Below, piece after piece: positions 47,034 to 54,778 of a DNA stretch of 64,000 bases (its first letter is position 1; each line of letters begins with the position of its first letter). The DNA comes from Microbacterium psychrotolerans (GTDB lineage Bacteria; Actinomycetota; Actinomycetes; Actinomycetales; Microbacteriaceae): the NCBI RefSeq assembly GCF_031085295.1, contig NZ_JAVFWO010000002.1:620001-684000 (forward strand). Direction: 5' to 3'. The notes under the pieces were generated by a model, which worked only from the letters and a program-made list of their open reading frames with translations, had not been told where the DNA came from and did not search any database. The position numbers were made by a program, and so were the translations under genes.

Positions 47034-47755
47034 GCACCTCCGAAACGTTCGGTCCTGATCCGGGCCGGCGGATGCCCCAGCCCGACGAGCGCGTCGGCGA
47101 CGTGCTCGACGAAACCCGTCGGGCCGCACACGTAGACGATCGGCTGCTGTCCGGGCTCCCATGTGGCGGCACGGAGCGCGTCGTCGTCGATGCGTCCCAC
47201 GGCTCCCTCCCAGCCGCTCGGCGCGGCCCGCGTGTACCTCCAGGTGAGGCCCACTCCCCCGTCGGCAGCCTTCCGTTCGAGTTCCTCGCGATATATCGCG
47301 TCTTCGGGGGTTCGCACCGAGTACAGCAGCCGGACGGATGCCGCGGCTCCGGCATCCGTCGCGGCACGCGTCATCGCCATCAGCGGCACGATGCCCGAGC
47401 CGCCCGCGATCAGCTGCACCCGCTCCGCTCCCCCGGGCCGCCACACGAAGTAGCCGCCCAGCGGGCCCTTGACCTCGAGTTCGTCGCCGGGAAGCACGTC
47501 ACGCACGAGGTAGGGCGACACCTCGCCGTCGGGGATCTCGTCCACCGCGAGCTCGATGGTCTCACCGGGCCCGTAGGACCCGATCGAGTACGACCTCACA
47601 GCCTGGTACCCATCCTCGGCTGTGAGCCGGATGTCGACGTGCTGACCCGCGTCATTCCCGGGCCAGCCCGGCACCTGCAGGTGGAGCAGGCGAGCCGACG
47701 GCGTCGCACCGACGGCATCGACGACGCGAGCGGGCTGCCAGCCGCCGACGGTCAC
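47030..47755 (-). CDS. Ferredoxin-NADP reductase-like oxidoreductase
   Basis: A 241-aa FAD/NAD(P) module: RSYSIGS (FAD site), GGYFVWRPGG, the NAD(P) motif IAGGSGIVPLMAMTR, LLYSVRTPEDAIY and YVCGPTGFVEHVADAL. It has no 2Fe-2S ferredoxin domain, so it needs an outside electron partner. GTG 47755 overlaps the stop of the molybdo-enzyme gene (GTGA), and its own stop overlaps the DUF6510 start. Confidence 0.9.
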   Translation of the reverse strand: MTVGGWQPARVVDAVGATPSARLLHLQVPGWPGNDAGQHVDIRLTAEDGYQAVRSYSIGSYGPGETIELAVDEIPDGEVSPYLVRDVLPGDELEVKGPLGGYFVWRPGGAERVQLIAGGSGIVPLMAMTRAATDAGAAASVRLLYSVRTPEDAIYREELERKAADGGVGLTWRYTRAAPSGWEGAVGRIDDDALRAATWEPGQQPIVYVCGPTGFVEHVADALVGLGHPPARIRTERFGGA

Positions 47756-48345
47756 CAATACCGCTCCTCCGTCCAGGGGTCGCCGTGCATGTTGTAGCCG
47801 TTCTGCTCCCAGAAGCCGGGTTCGTCGTCGTCCATCAGCGTGAGGCCGCGCACCCACTTCGCGCTCTTCCAGAAGTACAGATGAGGCACGAGCAGTCGCG
47901 CCGGTCCGCCGTGCTCGGGGTCGAGCGGCTCGCCGTCGAACTCGAATGCGACCCATGCCCGGCCTTCGCGCAGTTCGTCGAGCGGGATGTTGGTGGTGTA
48001 CCCGCCGTACGAGTGCGCCATGGCGTACGCCGCGTCCGTCTGGACGCCGTCGAGCAGGGTGTCCAGCGACACGCCCCGCCACGAGGTGCCGAGCTTCGAC
48101 CAGCGCGTGACGCAGTGGATGTCGGTGTCGACGTCCTCGATCGGCAGCGCCTGGAACTCGTCCCAGGTCCAGGAGACTTCCGCGCCTGCCTCGGTGCGGA
48201 TGCCGAACCGCCACTCATCCAGGTCGATGCGCGGTGTCGGTCCCGCCGACAGCACCGGGAAGTCCTCGGTCAGATACTGGCCGGGCGGCAGTCGCGGATC
48301 GCTCTCGCGACGCCGGGCTCCGAATCCCCTCGAGACGACGGCCAT
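47752..48345 (-). CDS. Sulfite oxidase-like molybdo-oxidoreductase
   Basis: A 197-aa protein with only the molybdopterin-binding core of the sulfite oxidase fold: WTWDEFQALPIEDVDTDIHCVTRWSK, where Cys78 would ligate Mo, then SWRGVSLDTLL, AHSYGGYTTNIPLDEL, DPEHGGPARLLVPHLYFWKSAKWV and a Trp-rich C-terminus (FWEQNGYNMHGDPW). No Tat or Sec signal is visible, so it is probably cytoplasmic, unlike periplasmic MsrP. AGGAGGAG precedes ATG 48345. It leads the three-gene unit. Confidence 0.9.
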   Translation of the reverse strand: MAVVSRGFGARRRESDPRLPPGQYLTEDFPVLSAGPTPRIDLDEWRFGIRTEAGAEVSWTWDEFQALPIEDVDTDIHCVTRWSKLGTSWRGVSLDTLLDGVQTDAAYAMAHSYGGYTTNIPLDELREGRAWVAFEFDGEPLDPEHGGPARLLVPHLYFWKSAKWVRGLTLMDDDEPGFWEQNGYNMHGDPWTEERYW

Positions 48346-48461
48346 CGAACTCCTCCTCCTGTGCGGCGTGATGTGGCGCACACTCACGGTCACGCACGCT
48401 CACGGTAGCGCGGCTGGCACCGCCGGTGCGATGGGCATCCGGCAACACACGTTCACGCTCA

Positions 48462-48489
48462 TTGCCAAGTTCGACAACGGGTCTAAGCT
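48462..48489 (+). promoter_or_regulatory. Probable SigA promoter of HdeD-like gene
   Basis: TTGCCA at 48462-48467 and TAAGCT at 48484-48489 with a 16-bp spacer lie about 40 nt before the gene. Confidence 0.5.
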
Positions 48490-48531
48490 TTAGCCGCACC
48501 ACATACAGGGAACTCTCAGAAAGGCCCCCCA

Positions 48532-49089
48532 ATGTCTACTGCATCCGAAGCCGAGAAGTCGGCCGTCAACGGGATCCGCACGGCGCTCGGCGTCGGCGGC
48601 GTCCTCGCACTCATCGTCGGCGTCCTGATCCTGGTCTGGCCGGGTAAGACCGCCGCCGTGGTCACCGTGATCATCGCGATCTACGCGATCGCCGCCGGTC
48701 TCGTCTACGCCGGTCTCGGGATCTTCTCGAAGACGAAGGGCGGGTGGGCGCGCGTCGGCCACATCGCCCTCGGCATCCTGTTCATCATCGCCGGCGTCGT
48801 GGCGCTGTTCAACATCGGTCAGACGACCGCGTGGCTCGCGCTGTTCCTCGGCATCCTCATCGGAATCATGTGGATCGTCGAAGGCATCGTCGCGCTGTCG
48901 ACGCTCGGCGACGCCGCCTCGAAGGGATGGTCGATCTTCTTCGCCATTCTGAGCATCATCGCGGGCATCATCGTGCTGTTCGCACCGATCTGGGGCGTCA
49001 TCGTGCTCTGGTGGATCCTGGGCATCTCGCTCATCGTCCTCGGCATCATCAACATCGTGCGCGCCTTCACCTTCAAGGGCGACATCTGA
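48532..49089 (+). CDS. DUF308 / HdeD-like membrane protein
   Basis: A 185-aa protein with six short TM helices in three pairs, from GVGGVLALIVGVLILVWPG, through IAAGLVYAGLGIF, to VIVLWWILGISLIVLGIIN. The helix-pair pattern with WPG and GISLI is typical of the DUF308/HdeD family. In E. coli HdeD takes part in acid resistance, but the actinobacterial members have no proven role. A 40-nt perfect palindrome follows as terminator. Confidence 0.88.
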   Translation: MSTASEAEKSAVNGIRTALGVGGVLALIVGVLILVWPGKTAAVVTVIIAIYAIAAGLVYAGLGIFSKTKGGWARVGHIALGILFIIAGVVALFNIGQTTAWLALFLGILIGIMWIVEGIVALSTLGDAASKGWSIFFAILSIIAGIIVLFAPIWGVIVLWWILGISLIVLGIINIVRAFTFKGDI

Positions 49090-49103
49090 TCCCAACCGGA
49101 TCA

Positions 49104-49143
49104 GACGCCGGCCCCGGGAGCGATCGCTCCCGGGGCCGGCGTC
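49104..49143. terminator. 40-nt perfect palindrome terminator
   Basis: GACGCCGGCCCCGGGAGCGA is followed directly by its reverse complement, then TTCTTGG. It separates convergent genes and can act for both. Confidence 0.85.
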
Positions 49144-49159
49144 TTCTTGGTATCAACGA

Positions 49160-51145
49160 TCAGTCGACCGGCAGGTGGCGGTGCCACCAGTCGAGCACCG
49201 CGTCGAACCGCTCGATGCGGTGACGCGGCTGACCCGAACGCGTGAGCTCGTGGTTCTCGCCGGGGAACACCAGCAGCTCGGCTTCGGTGCCCTGGCGCTT
49301 GAGGGCCGCGTAGTACCGTGTCGCCTGCTCCAGCGGGCAGCGGAAGTCGAGCTCCGAGTGCATCACGAGGGTCGGCGTCGTCACCTGGCCGACGACGGCC
49401 ATAGGGCTCTGCCGGGCGATGTCGTCGGCCGAGATCCCGACGTACTCGTCGCCGAAGAACGAGCCGATGTCGCTCGTGCCTTGGAACGACAGAGGTTCGA
49501 GGAAGCCGCGTTCCACGATCGCGCCGGCGAAGCGGTGGTCGTGCGCGATGACCCAGGCGGTGAGGTAGCCGCCGTACGAGCCGCCCATCACGCCGACCCG
49601 CTGGCCGTCCAGGCGCGCGTCGTCGGCGATGGCGCCGTCGAGGAAGTCGATGACGTCGGCGAAGTCGACGGTGCCCATCTGCTGACGGATGCTGCGCCCG
49701 TGCGCTCGTCCATAGCCCGCCGAGCCGCGGGGGTTCGAGTAGACCACCGCGTAGCCGGCATCCACGAGCACCTGTGTCTCGTCGAACAGGTGCACCCCGT
49801 ACGACGCGAACGGTCCGCCGTGGATCTGCAGGATGACCGGGAACGGTCCTTCGCCCTCGGGTGCCGCGATCCAGCCGTGCACCGGGTAACCGTCGCGACC
49901 CGTCACGGTCAGCTCGCGCGGAAGAGCGATGCCGGATGCCGCGGCGGGCGCTCCGAACGAAGTCAGGGTGCGGGCGCTGCCGTTCTCGACGAGCACGAGC
50001 TCGCCGAACGAGTCGGGGCGCGCCACGGCGGCGACGACATGGTCGCCTCCGGCCGCATGTCCGGTCACTTCGACGTCGCCGCCGAGGACCTCGGAGAGGG
50101 CACCGTCGCGGCCGATGCGGATCAGCCGCACGCGGCCGCGCGTGCGGTCCTGCACCAGGAAGCCGTCTCCGACGGCCGTGATGTGACTGCCGACCTCGCC
50201 GAGGTCGATCGTCTCGGCATCCGTGATCCGGACCGGCCCGCTCTCTTCGAGCAGCCACAGACCGACGGCCGGAGCGACGAAATCGACGCCGTCGCCGACC
50301 TCGTTGGCGAGCAGCGCGATGGTGCCGTCCTCGGCGACGTCCAGCGCCGACAGCGAGAGGCCGGCGTCGGCCGACAGCAGCTCGCGCTCGCCTGAGCCGT
50401 CGACGGAGATCGCGACGAGGCGGTTGCGCAGATCGCGGCGGTCCGCCTCGATGTCGTCGGGGACGGTCATCACCTCGCGGCCGTCGGCGGTGAACGCCAG
50501 ACCGCCGTGTGAGGTCGCGCCGTCGGTGAGCGCACGCGCCTCCGCGGCCACGACGGTCTTCTTCGGCGCCGTCGCGTCGTCGGGGCGCACGGCCGCGGCG
50601 GGCTCGTAGAACGGCTCGGAGTCGGGCTCCGGGGCCGCGATCACGAAGACGTGCGCGGGGCGGTCGCCGATGTAGCCGAGACCGTTCGCCTGCCAGCGGA
50701 TGCCGGTGATGTGCCGCGGCGCCTCGGCCGCGGCATCCAGCCCCTCCACGCTGCCGTAGCGGCCCTTCTCGGGCACGCGCGCGAGGTACGCGATCGTGGC
50801 GCCGTCGGGCGACCAGGCGAAGTCCTCGACGCCCAGCGTGGCGTCGGTGGCCTGCACCGGCTCGCCGCCGCCTGCCGCCACGACGTGGACCTGGGGCTTG
50901 CCCTTGGCGTCGGCGCGCACGAAGGCGATGCGCGAGGCGTCGGGCGAGAGCTTCGGGGAGCCGTCGGCGACGCCGCGGGTGAGGCGGCGCGGAGCGCCGT
51001 CGGGAAGGTCTACGCGCCACAGCTGGCCGACGGCCCGGTTGGCGGCGATGTCGGGACGCGACGACGCGAAGACGGCGAAGGAGCCGTCAGCGGCGATCTC
51101 GGGGCGTCCGACGGAGACGAGGGTCTCGATGTCCTGTGCCCGCAT
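49160..51145 (-). CDS. S9 family prolyl oligopeptidase-type peptidase
   Basis: A 661-aa protein. The N-terminal ~400 residues form a WD40-like beta-propeller (PDGATIAYLAR; SPDASRIAFVRAD). The C-terminal alpha/beta-hydrolase has nucleophile GGSYGGYLTAW near residue 520, an Asp in HSELDFRCP and the His of PGENHELTRSG. No signal peptide, so it is cytoplasmic; relatives cleave short peptides or acyl-amino acids. It starts 3 bp after the SDR gene and is surely co-transcribed with it. Confidence 0.93.
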   Translation of the reverse strand: MRAQDIETLVSVGRPEIAADGSFAVFASSRPDIAANRAVGQLWRVDLPDGAPRRLTRGVADGSPKLSPDASRIAFVRADAKGKPQVHVVAAGGGEPVQATDATLGVEDFAWSPDGATIAYLARVPEKGRYGSVEGLDAAAEAPRHITGIRWQANGLGYIGDRPAHVFVIAAPEPDSEPFYEPAAAVRPDDATAPKKTVVAAEARALTDGATSHGGLAFTADGREVMTVPDDIEADRRDLRNRLVAISVDGSGERELLSADAGLSLSALDVAEDGTIALLANEVGDGVDFVAPAVGLWLLEESGPVRITDAETIDLGEVGSHITAVGDGFLVQDRTRGRVRLIRIGRDGALSEVLGGDVEVTGHAAGGDHVVAAVARPDSFGELVLVENGSARTLTSFGAPAAASGIALPRELTVTGRDGYPVHGWIAAPEGEGPFPVILQIHGGPFASYGVHLFDETQVLVDAGYAVVYSNPRGSAGYGRAHGRSIRQQMGTVDFADVIDFLDGAIADDARLDGQRVGVMGGSYGGYLTAWVIAHDHRFAGAIVERGFLEPLSFQGTSDIGSFFGDEYVGISADDIARQSPMAVVGQVTTPTLVMHSELDFRCPLEQATRYYAALKRQGTEAELLVFPGENHELTRSGQPRHRIERFDAVLDWWHRHLPVD

Positions 51146-51148
51146 CGA

Positions 51149-51922
51149 TCACTCCGCCCCGAACGACGTGACGTCGCCGACCAGACGGGTGTTGTCGGCA
51201 GGCACCGGCTCGAGCGCGGCGAGGGCGACCTCGGCGGCGAACTCGGAGACGTTGTAGAGCTTGCCCGCGTCCTCGCGGCGGGCGGCGATCGCGCCCGGGT
51301 TCGCACGCTCGAGCAGCGTCGCGGTGATGGTGCCCTCGATCATGTCGCCCGAGACGACCACGAACTCGACGCCGCGCTCGGTCAGCGCGGGGATCCGCTC
51401 GCGCAGGGCGTCCTCGCCGGCGCGCTTGGAGAGGGCCACCGGCTCGTACTCGGGCATCGTCGGAGTCGTGCGGATGAAGTGGGCCTGGTGGCTCGTCACG
51501 AACACGACCCTCGAGCCGTCGCCCAGAAGCGGGAGCGCGGTCTCGAGCACGCTCACCTGGGCGTCGCGGTTGAGCAGCAGCGCGTAGTCCTCGGCCATCC
51601 CGGACTCCATGCCGCCCGACGCGTTGAGCACGAGGATGTCGAGCGCTCCGAACGTGCGACCGACCTCGTCGAACATCGCCTGGACGGATGCCGGATCCGT
51701 GAGATCCGCACCGACGACGAGCACCTGCACGCCGAGTTCACGCAGCTCCGTCGCGAGCTTCTCGGCCCGCGGAGCCTTGTTGCGGTAGTTGATGACGACG
51801 TTCGCGCCGGCCTGTGCGAGGTAGCGCGCGGTGTCGGCGCCGATGCCGCGCGACGAGCCCGTCACGAGTGCTGTCTTGCCGCTCAGGGAACTCTCGGGAA
51901 GCGGGTTGGATGTCTCAGTCAC
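51149..51922 (-). CDS. SDR family protein with altered catalytic site
   Basis: A 257-aa Rossmann protein: TALVTGSSRGIGADTARYLA (NAD(P) site), VVGADLTDPASV, ILVLNASGG and VFVTSHQAHF with the catalytic Ser region. The usual YxxxK reads VALSK, so the Tyr is replaced by Val, although a Tyr lies four residues earlier. It may not be a normal dehydrogenase. GTG 51922 follows TAGGGT-N6, a leaderless start. It leads the pair with the S9 peptidase. Confidence 0.88.
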   Translation of the reverse strand: MTETSNPLPESSLSGKTALVTGSSRGIGADTARYLAQAGANVVINYRNKAPRAEKLATELRELGVQVLVVGADLTDPASVQAMFDEVGRTFGALDILVLNASGGMESGMAEDYALLLNRDAQVSVLETALPLLGDGSRVVFVTSHQAHFIRTTPTMPEYEPVALSKRAGEDALRERIPALTERGVEFVVVSGDMIEGTITATLLERANPGAIAARREDAGKLYNVSEFAAEVALAALEPVPADNTRLVGDVTSFGAE

Positions 51923-51928
51923 GTGTAG

Positions 51929-51934
51929 ACCCTA
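51929..51934 (-). promoter_or_regulatory. -10 box of leaderless SDR gene (TAGGGT)
   Basis: On the minus strand TAGGGT, 6 nt, then GTG 51922. Confidence 0.55.
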
Positions 51935-51939
51935 CCTGC

Positions 51940-51945
51940 TAGGTT
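51940..51945 (+). promoter_or_regulatory. -10 box of NfeD operon (TAGGTT)
   Basis: TAGGTT predicts a start near 51952, leaving a 13-nt leader with AGGAGG at 51953-51958 before GTG 51965. Divergent from the SDR promoter 5 bp away. Confidence 0.5.
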
Positions 51946-51964
51946 CGAGCGTAGGAGGCGCATC

Positions 51965-52459
51965 GTGGAGCTCATCGAGACCGTCGAACAATGGGCGTGG
52001 ATCGGCTGGCTGGTGCTGATCCTGGTGTTCCTCGTGATCGAGATGCTGACTCTCGACTTCACCTTCCTGATGCTCAGCATCGGCGGTCTGGCCGGCCTGC
52101 TCACGGACCTGCTGGGCGCTCCGATCTGGCTCCAGGTGATCATCGCCGCCGGGGTCGCCGCGATCCTCGTTCTGCTGTTGCGACCGCCCTTGCTGCGCCG
52201 CCTCCGCCGCGGCGAAGACCCGACGCCCTCCAACGTCGACGCCCTCATCGGGCTGCGCGGCACGGTCGTCTCGTCGGTCGGCGCGCACAGCGGCCAGGTC
52301 AAGCTCGCCAACGGCGACATCTGGACGGCCCGGACCGAATCCGGCGACCTCGACCCGGGCACGCCGGTGCGCGTCACCCGCATCGACGGCGCGACCGCGG
52401 TGGTGCGGTCCGACTCCCCCACTCCCCTGTCCCCCGCATCTGAGGACCCGCTCGCATGA
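51965..52459 (+). CDS. NfeD-like membrane protein
   Basis: A 164-aa protein with two or three TM helices in residues ~10-75 (WLVLILVFLVIEMLTLDFTF; LQVIIAAGVAAILVLLL) and a C-terminal OB-fold NfeD domain (LIGLRGTVVSSVGAHSGQVKLANGDIWTART). NfeD proteins pair with SPFH/stomatin proteins, the next gene here. The stop overlaps that gene (ATGA). Short NfeD type without the serine protease. Confidence 0.9.
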   Translation: MELIETVEQWAWIGWLVLILVFLVIEMLTLDFTFLMLSIGGLAGLLTDLLGAPIWLQVIIAAGVAAILVLLLRPPLLRRLRRGEDPTPSNVDALIGLRGTVVSSVGAHSGQVKLANGDIWTARTESGDLDPGTPVRVTRIDGATAVVRSDSPTPLSPASEDPLA

Positions 52460-53454
52460 ACGACATCAGCTCGGCCATCCCGACCGCGATCGGATGGATC
52501 CTCGCGATCGCGGTCTTCATCTTCGTGCTGGTCGTGATCTTCCGCTCGATCCGCATCATCCCGCAGGCCAACGCCGGCATCGTCGAGCGCCTCGGCCGCT
52601 ATCACAAGACCCTCATGCCGGGCCTGAACCTGCTGGTCCCGTTCATCGACCGGCTGCGTCCGCTCATCGACATGCGCGAGCAGGTCGTCTCGTTCCCGCC
52701 GCAGCCCGTGATCACCGAAGACAACCTGGTGGTCTCGATCGACACGGTCGTGTACTTCCAGGTCACCGACGCGCGTGCCGCCACATACGAGATCGCCAAC
52801 TACCTCGGAGCGGTCGAGCAGCTGACCACGACCACCCTCCGCAATGTGGTCGGCGGGCTGAACCTCGAAGAGGCGCTCACCAGCCGCGACAACATCAACG
52901 GCCAGCTGCGCGTCGTGCTCGACGAGGCCACCGGCAAGTGGGGCATCCGCGTCTCCCGTGTCGAGCTGAAGGCCATCGACCCGCCGCACTCGATCCAGGA
53001 CTCGATGGAGAAGCAGATGAGGGCCGAGCGCGAGCGTCGCGCGACCATCCTCACTGCCGAGGGCTCGAAGCAGTCCCAGATCCTCGAGGCGGAGGGCCGC
53101 CGTCAGGCCGAGATCCTCAAAGCCGAGGGCGACAAGCAGGCCGCGGTGCTGCGCGCGCAGGGCGAGGCCGAGGCGATCCAGACCGTGTTCGACGCGATCC
53201 ACTCCGGCAACCCCGACGACAAGCTGCTGGCGTACCAGTACCTGCAGACGCTCCCGAAGATCGCCGACAGCGCATCCAGCAAGCTCTGGATCATCCCGAG
53301 CGAGTTCACCGAGGCGCTCAAGGGTCTGACCGGGTCGTTCGCCGGTGTGATGACGGATGCCGCGGCCAAGGGTCGCGCGCAGAGCACGGGCACGCCCTCG
53401 GGCGGCGCCGCACTCGGCGGCCCGCCGCCCGCAGTCACCCCGCCCACCCCGTGA
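52456..53454 (+). CDS. SPFH/Band 7 membrane protein (stomatin-like)
   Basis: A 332-aa protein with an N-terminal TM helix (IGWILAIAVFIFVLVVIF), SPFH domain IIPQANAGIVERLGRYHKTLMPGL to RNVVGGLNLEEALTSRD, KAIDPPHSIQDSMEKQM, a charged coiled coil with repeated AEGxxQ units (residues ~190-235) and a Gly/Ala/Pro-rich end. SPFH proteins build membrane scaffolds or cages. Co-translated with NfeD upstream and the phosphodiesterase downstream. Confidence 0.93.
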   Translation: MNDISSAIPTAIGWILAIAVFIFVLVVIFRSIRIIPQANAGIVERLGRYHKTLMPGLNLLVPFIDRLRPLIDMREQVVSFPPQPVITEDNLVVSIDTVVYFQVTDARAATYEIANYLGAVEQLTTTTLRNVVGGLNLEEALTSRDNINGQLRVVLDEATGKWGIRVSRVELKAIDPPHSIQDSMEKQMRAERERRATILTAEGSKQSQILEAEGRRQAEILKAEGDKQAAVLRAQGEAEAIQTVFDAIHSGNPDDKLLAYQYLQTLPKIADSASSKLWIIPSEFTEALKGLTGSFAGVMTDAAAKGRAQSTGTPSGGAALGGPPPAVTPPTP

Positions 53455-54227
53455 CCCACCCGTGGTTCACCGGCGTCGCGACGCCGCGCGTCCTCGCGCA
53501 CCGCGGACTGGTGACGCCCGACGCCGCCCGCGGCGGCGTCGTGGAGAACTCCTTCGCCGCCGTGGCCGCCGCCCACTCCGCCGGGGCTCACTACGTCGAG
53601 TCGGACTGCCACCTCACCGCGGACGGCGTGGTGGTGCTCTTCCACGACGACGACCTGTCGCGTGTGACCGGCGACCCGCGCAAGGTGGCGGACGTCCGCG
53701 TGCGGGAGCTCGAAGAGCTCATGACCGGACGCGGCGGGCTCATCACGCTCGCCCAGGCGCTGGACGCGTTCCCGGTGACGAGGTTCAACCTCGATGTGAA
53801 GGCGACGGCCGCCGCGTCCATCGTCGGCCGGACGGTCGCGCCTTTCGGCGATCGCGTGCTGCTGACCAGCTTCTCCGACGCACGTCGGCGGGCCGCCCTC
53901 GACGCCGCCGCGGAGAGCGGCCGCGGCGTTCGGCCTGCGACATCTGCGGGCCGCGGCACCATCGGGCGGGTGCTGGCCGCCGTGGCGTCGCGGTCGGACC
54001 GGCTGGTGACCCGTGCGCTCGCGGGCATCGACGCCCTGCAGGTGCCGGAACGTCAGGGGCGCCTGCGCATCGTCACGCCTCGGCTCATCGCGGCCGCACA
54101 CCGGCACGACGTCGAGGTCCACGTATGGACGGTGAACGAGCCCCACGACATGACCCGCCTCGTCTCGATGGGCGTCGACGGCATCGTCACCGACCGCGCC
54201 GACGTCGCGCTCTCTGCACTGACATAG
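53451..54227 (+). CDS. Glycerophosphodiester phosphodiesterase
   Basis: A 258-aa GDPD TIM barrel: VLAHRGLVTPDA (catalytic His/Arg), VENSFAAVAAAHSAGAHYVESDCHLTADGVVVLFHDDDLSRVTG with the metal-binding Glu/Asp and second His, LITLAQALDAF and HVWTVNEPHDMTRLVSMGVDGIVTDRAD. It releases glycerol 3-phosphate from phosphodiesters. GTG 53451 overlaps the SPFH stop (GTGA). Joining a GDPD to NfeD-SPFH suggests a membrane lipid role. No signal peptide. Confidence 0.92.
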   Translation: MTHPWFTGVATPRVLAHRGLVTPDAARGGVVENSFAAVAAAHSAGAHYVESDCHLTADGVVVLFHDDDLSRVTGDPRKVADVRVRELEELMTGRGGLITLAQALDAFPVTRFNLDVKATAAASIVGRTVAPFGDRVLLTSFSDARRRAALDAAAESGRGVRPATSAGRGTIGRVLAAVASRSDRLVTRALAGIDALQVPERQGRLRIVTPRLIAAAHRHDVEVHVWTVNEPHDMTRLVSMGVDGIVTDRADVALSALT

Positions 54228-54297
54228 CACGCCGGTATGACCGAGCGCGAGCCCCGCTGTGCATCCACTGTGAAAGGTCGATGAACAGGGCTCCTTC

Positions 54298-54325
54298 GGA
54301 TGATCCGCACAGGTCACTTCGTTAT
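54298..54325 (+). promoter_or_regulatory. SigR/SigH-like promoter of rbpA
   Basis: GGATG at 54298-54302, 18 nt, then GTTAT at 54321-54325 fits the oxidative-stress ECF pattern GGAAT-N18-GTT with one -35 deviation. Streptomyces rbpA is a known SigR target. A TATACC within the same stretch could serve SigA too. Confidence 0.55.
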
Positions 54326-54353
54326 ACCTGTACAGCGACGAGAGGACCACAAA

Positions 54354-54737
54354 ATGGCAGACCGCAGTCTGCGCGGCATCCGACTCGGCGCCCAGAGCCT
54401 ACAGAGCGAAGAGGGCGTCGTGTTCCATGAGCGCGCACAGCACATCTACACGTGCACGTCGTGTGGACGTGACACGACTTTGACCTTCGCGGCCGACGCC
54501 GAGGTTCCGCCCGCCTGGGAGTGCCGCACGTGCGGCGCCGAGGCGCTGCTGCGGGTGGGCGACGGCACCGCGACCGTCGATCACTCGGGCGACAAGACCC
54601 CCCGCAGCCACTGGGACATGCTTCTGGAGCGCCGCACCCTTCCCGAGCTCGAAGAGCTTCTGGAGGAGCGACTCGCCTACATCCGCGCCCGCCGCGGAGC
54701 CGGTGAGAACGTCACGGCGGACAAGCTCAGCGCCTGA
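54354..54737 (+). CDS. rbpA: RNA polymerase-binding protein RbpA
   Basis: RbpA binds RNA polymerase and the principal sigma factor and stabilises the open complex. The 127-aa protein has the N-terminal tail RSLRGIRLGAQSLQSEEGV, the core with four cysteines (YTCTSCGRD; WECRTCGAE) that usually bind zinc, the basic linker region DKTPRSHWDML and the sigma-interacting helix LPELEELLEERLAYI. Expression probably rises on thiol-oxidative stress through the SigR-like promoter. A strong terminator follows. Confidence 0.96.
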   Translation: MADRSLRGIRLGAQSLQSEEGVVFHERAQHIYTCTSCGRDTTLTFAADAEVPPAWECRTCGAEALLRVGDGTATVDHSGDKTPRSHWDMLLERRTLPELEELLEERLAYIRARRGAGENVTADKLSA

Positions 54738-54751
54738 CCCGCATCCGCGCG

Positions 54752-54778
54752 ACGCCGGCCCTACGGGGCCGGCGTTTT
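54752..54778 (+). terminator. Intrinsic terminator of rbpA
   Basis: A 10-bp stem ACGCCGGCCC/GGGCCGGCGT with a TACG loop, followed by TTTT. It overlaps the 3' end of lnt on the other strand. Confidence 0.9.
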
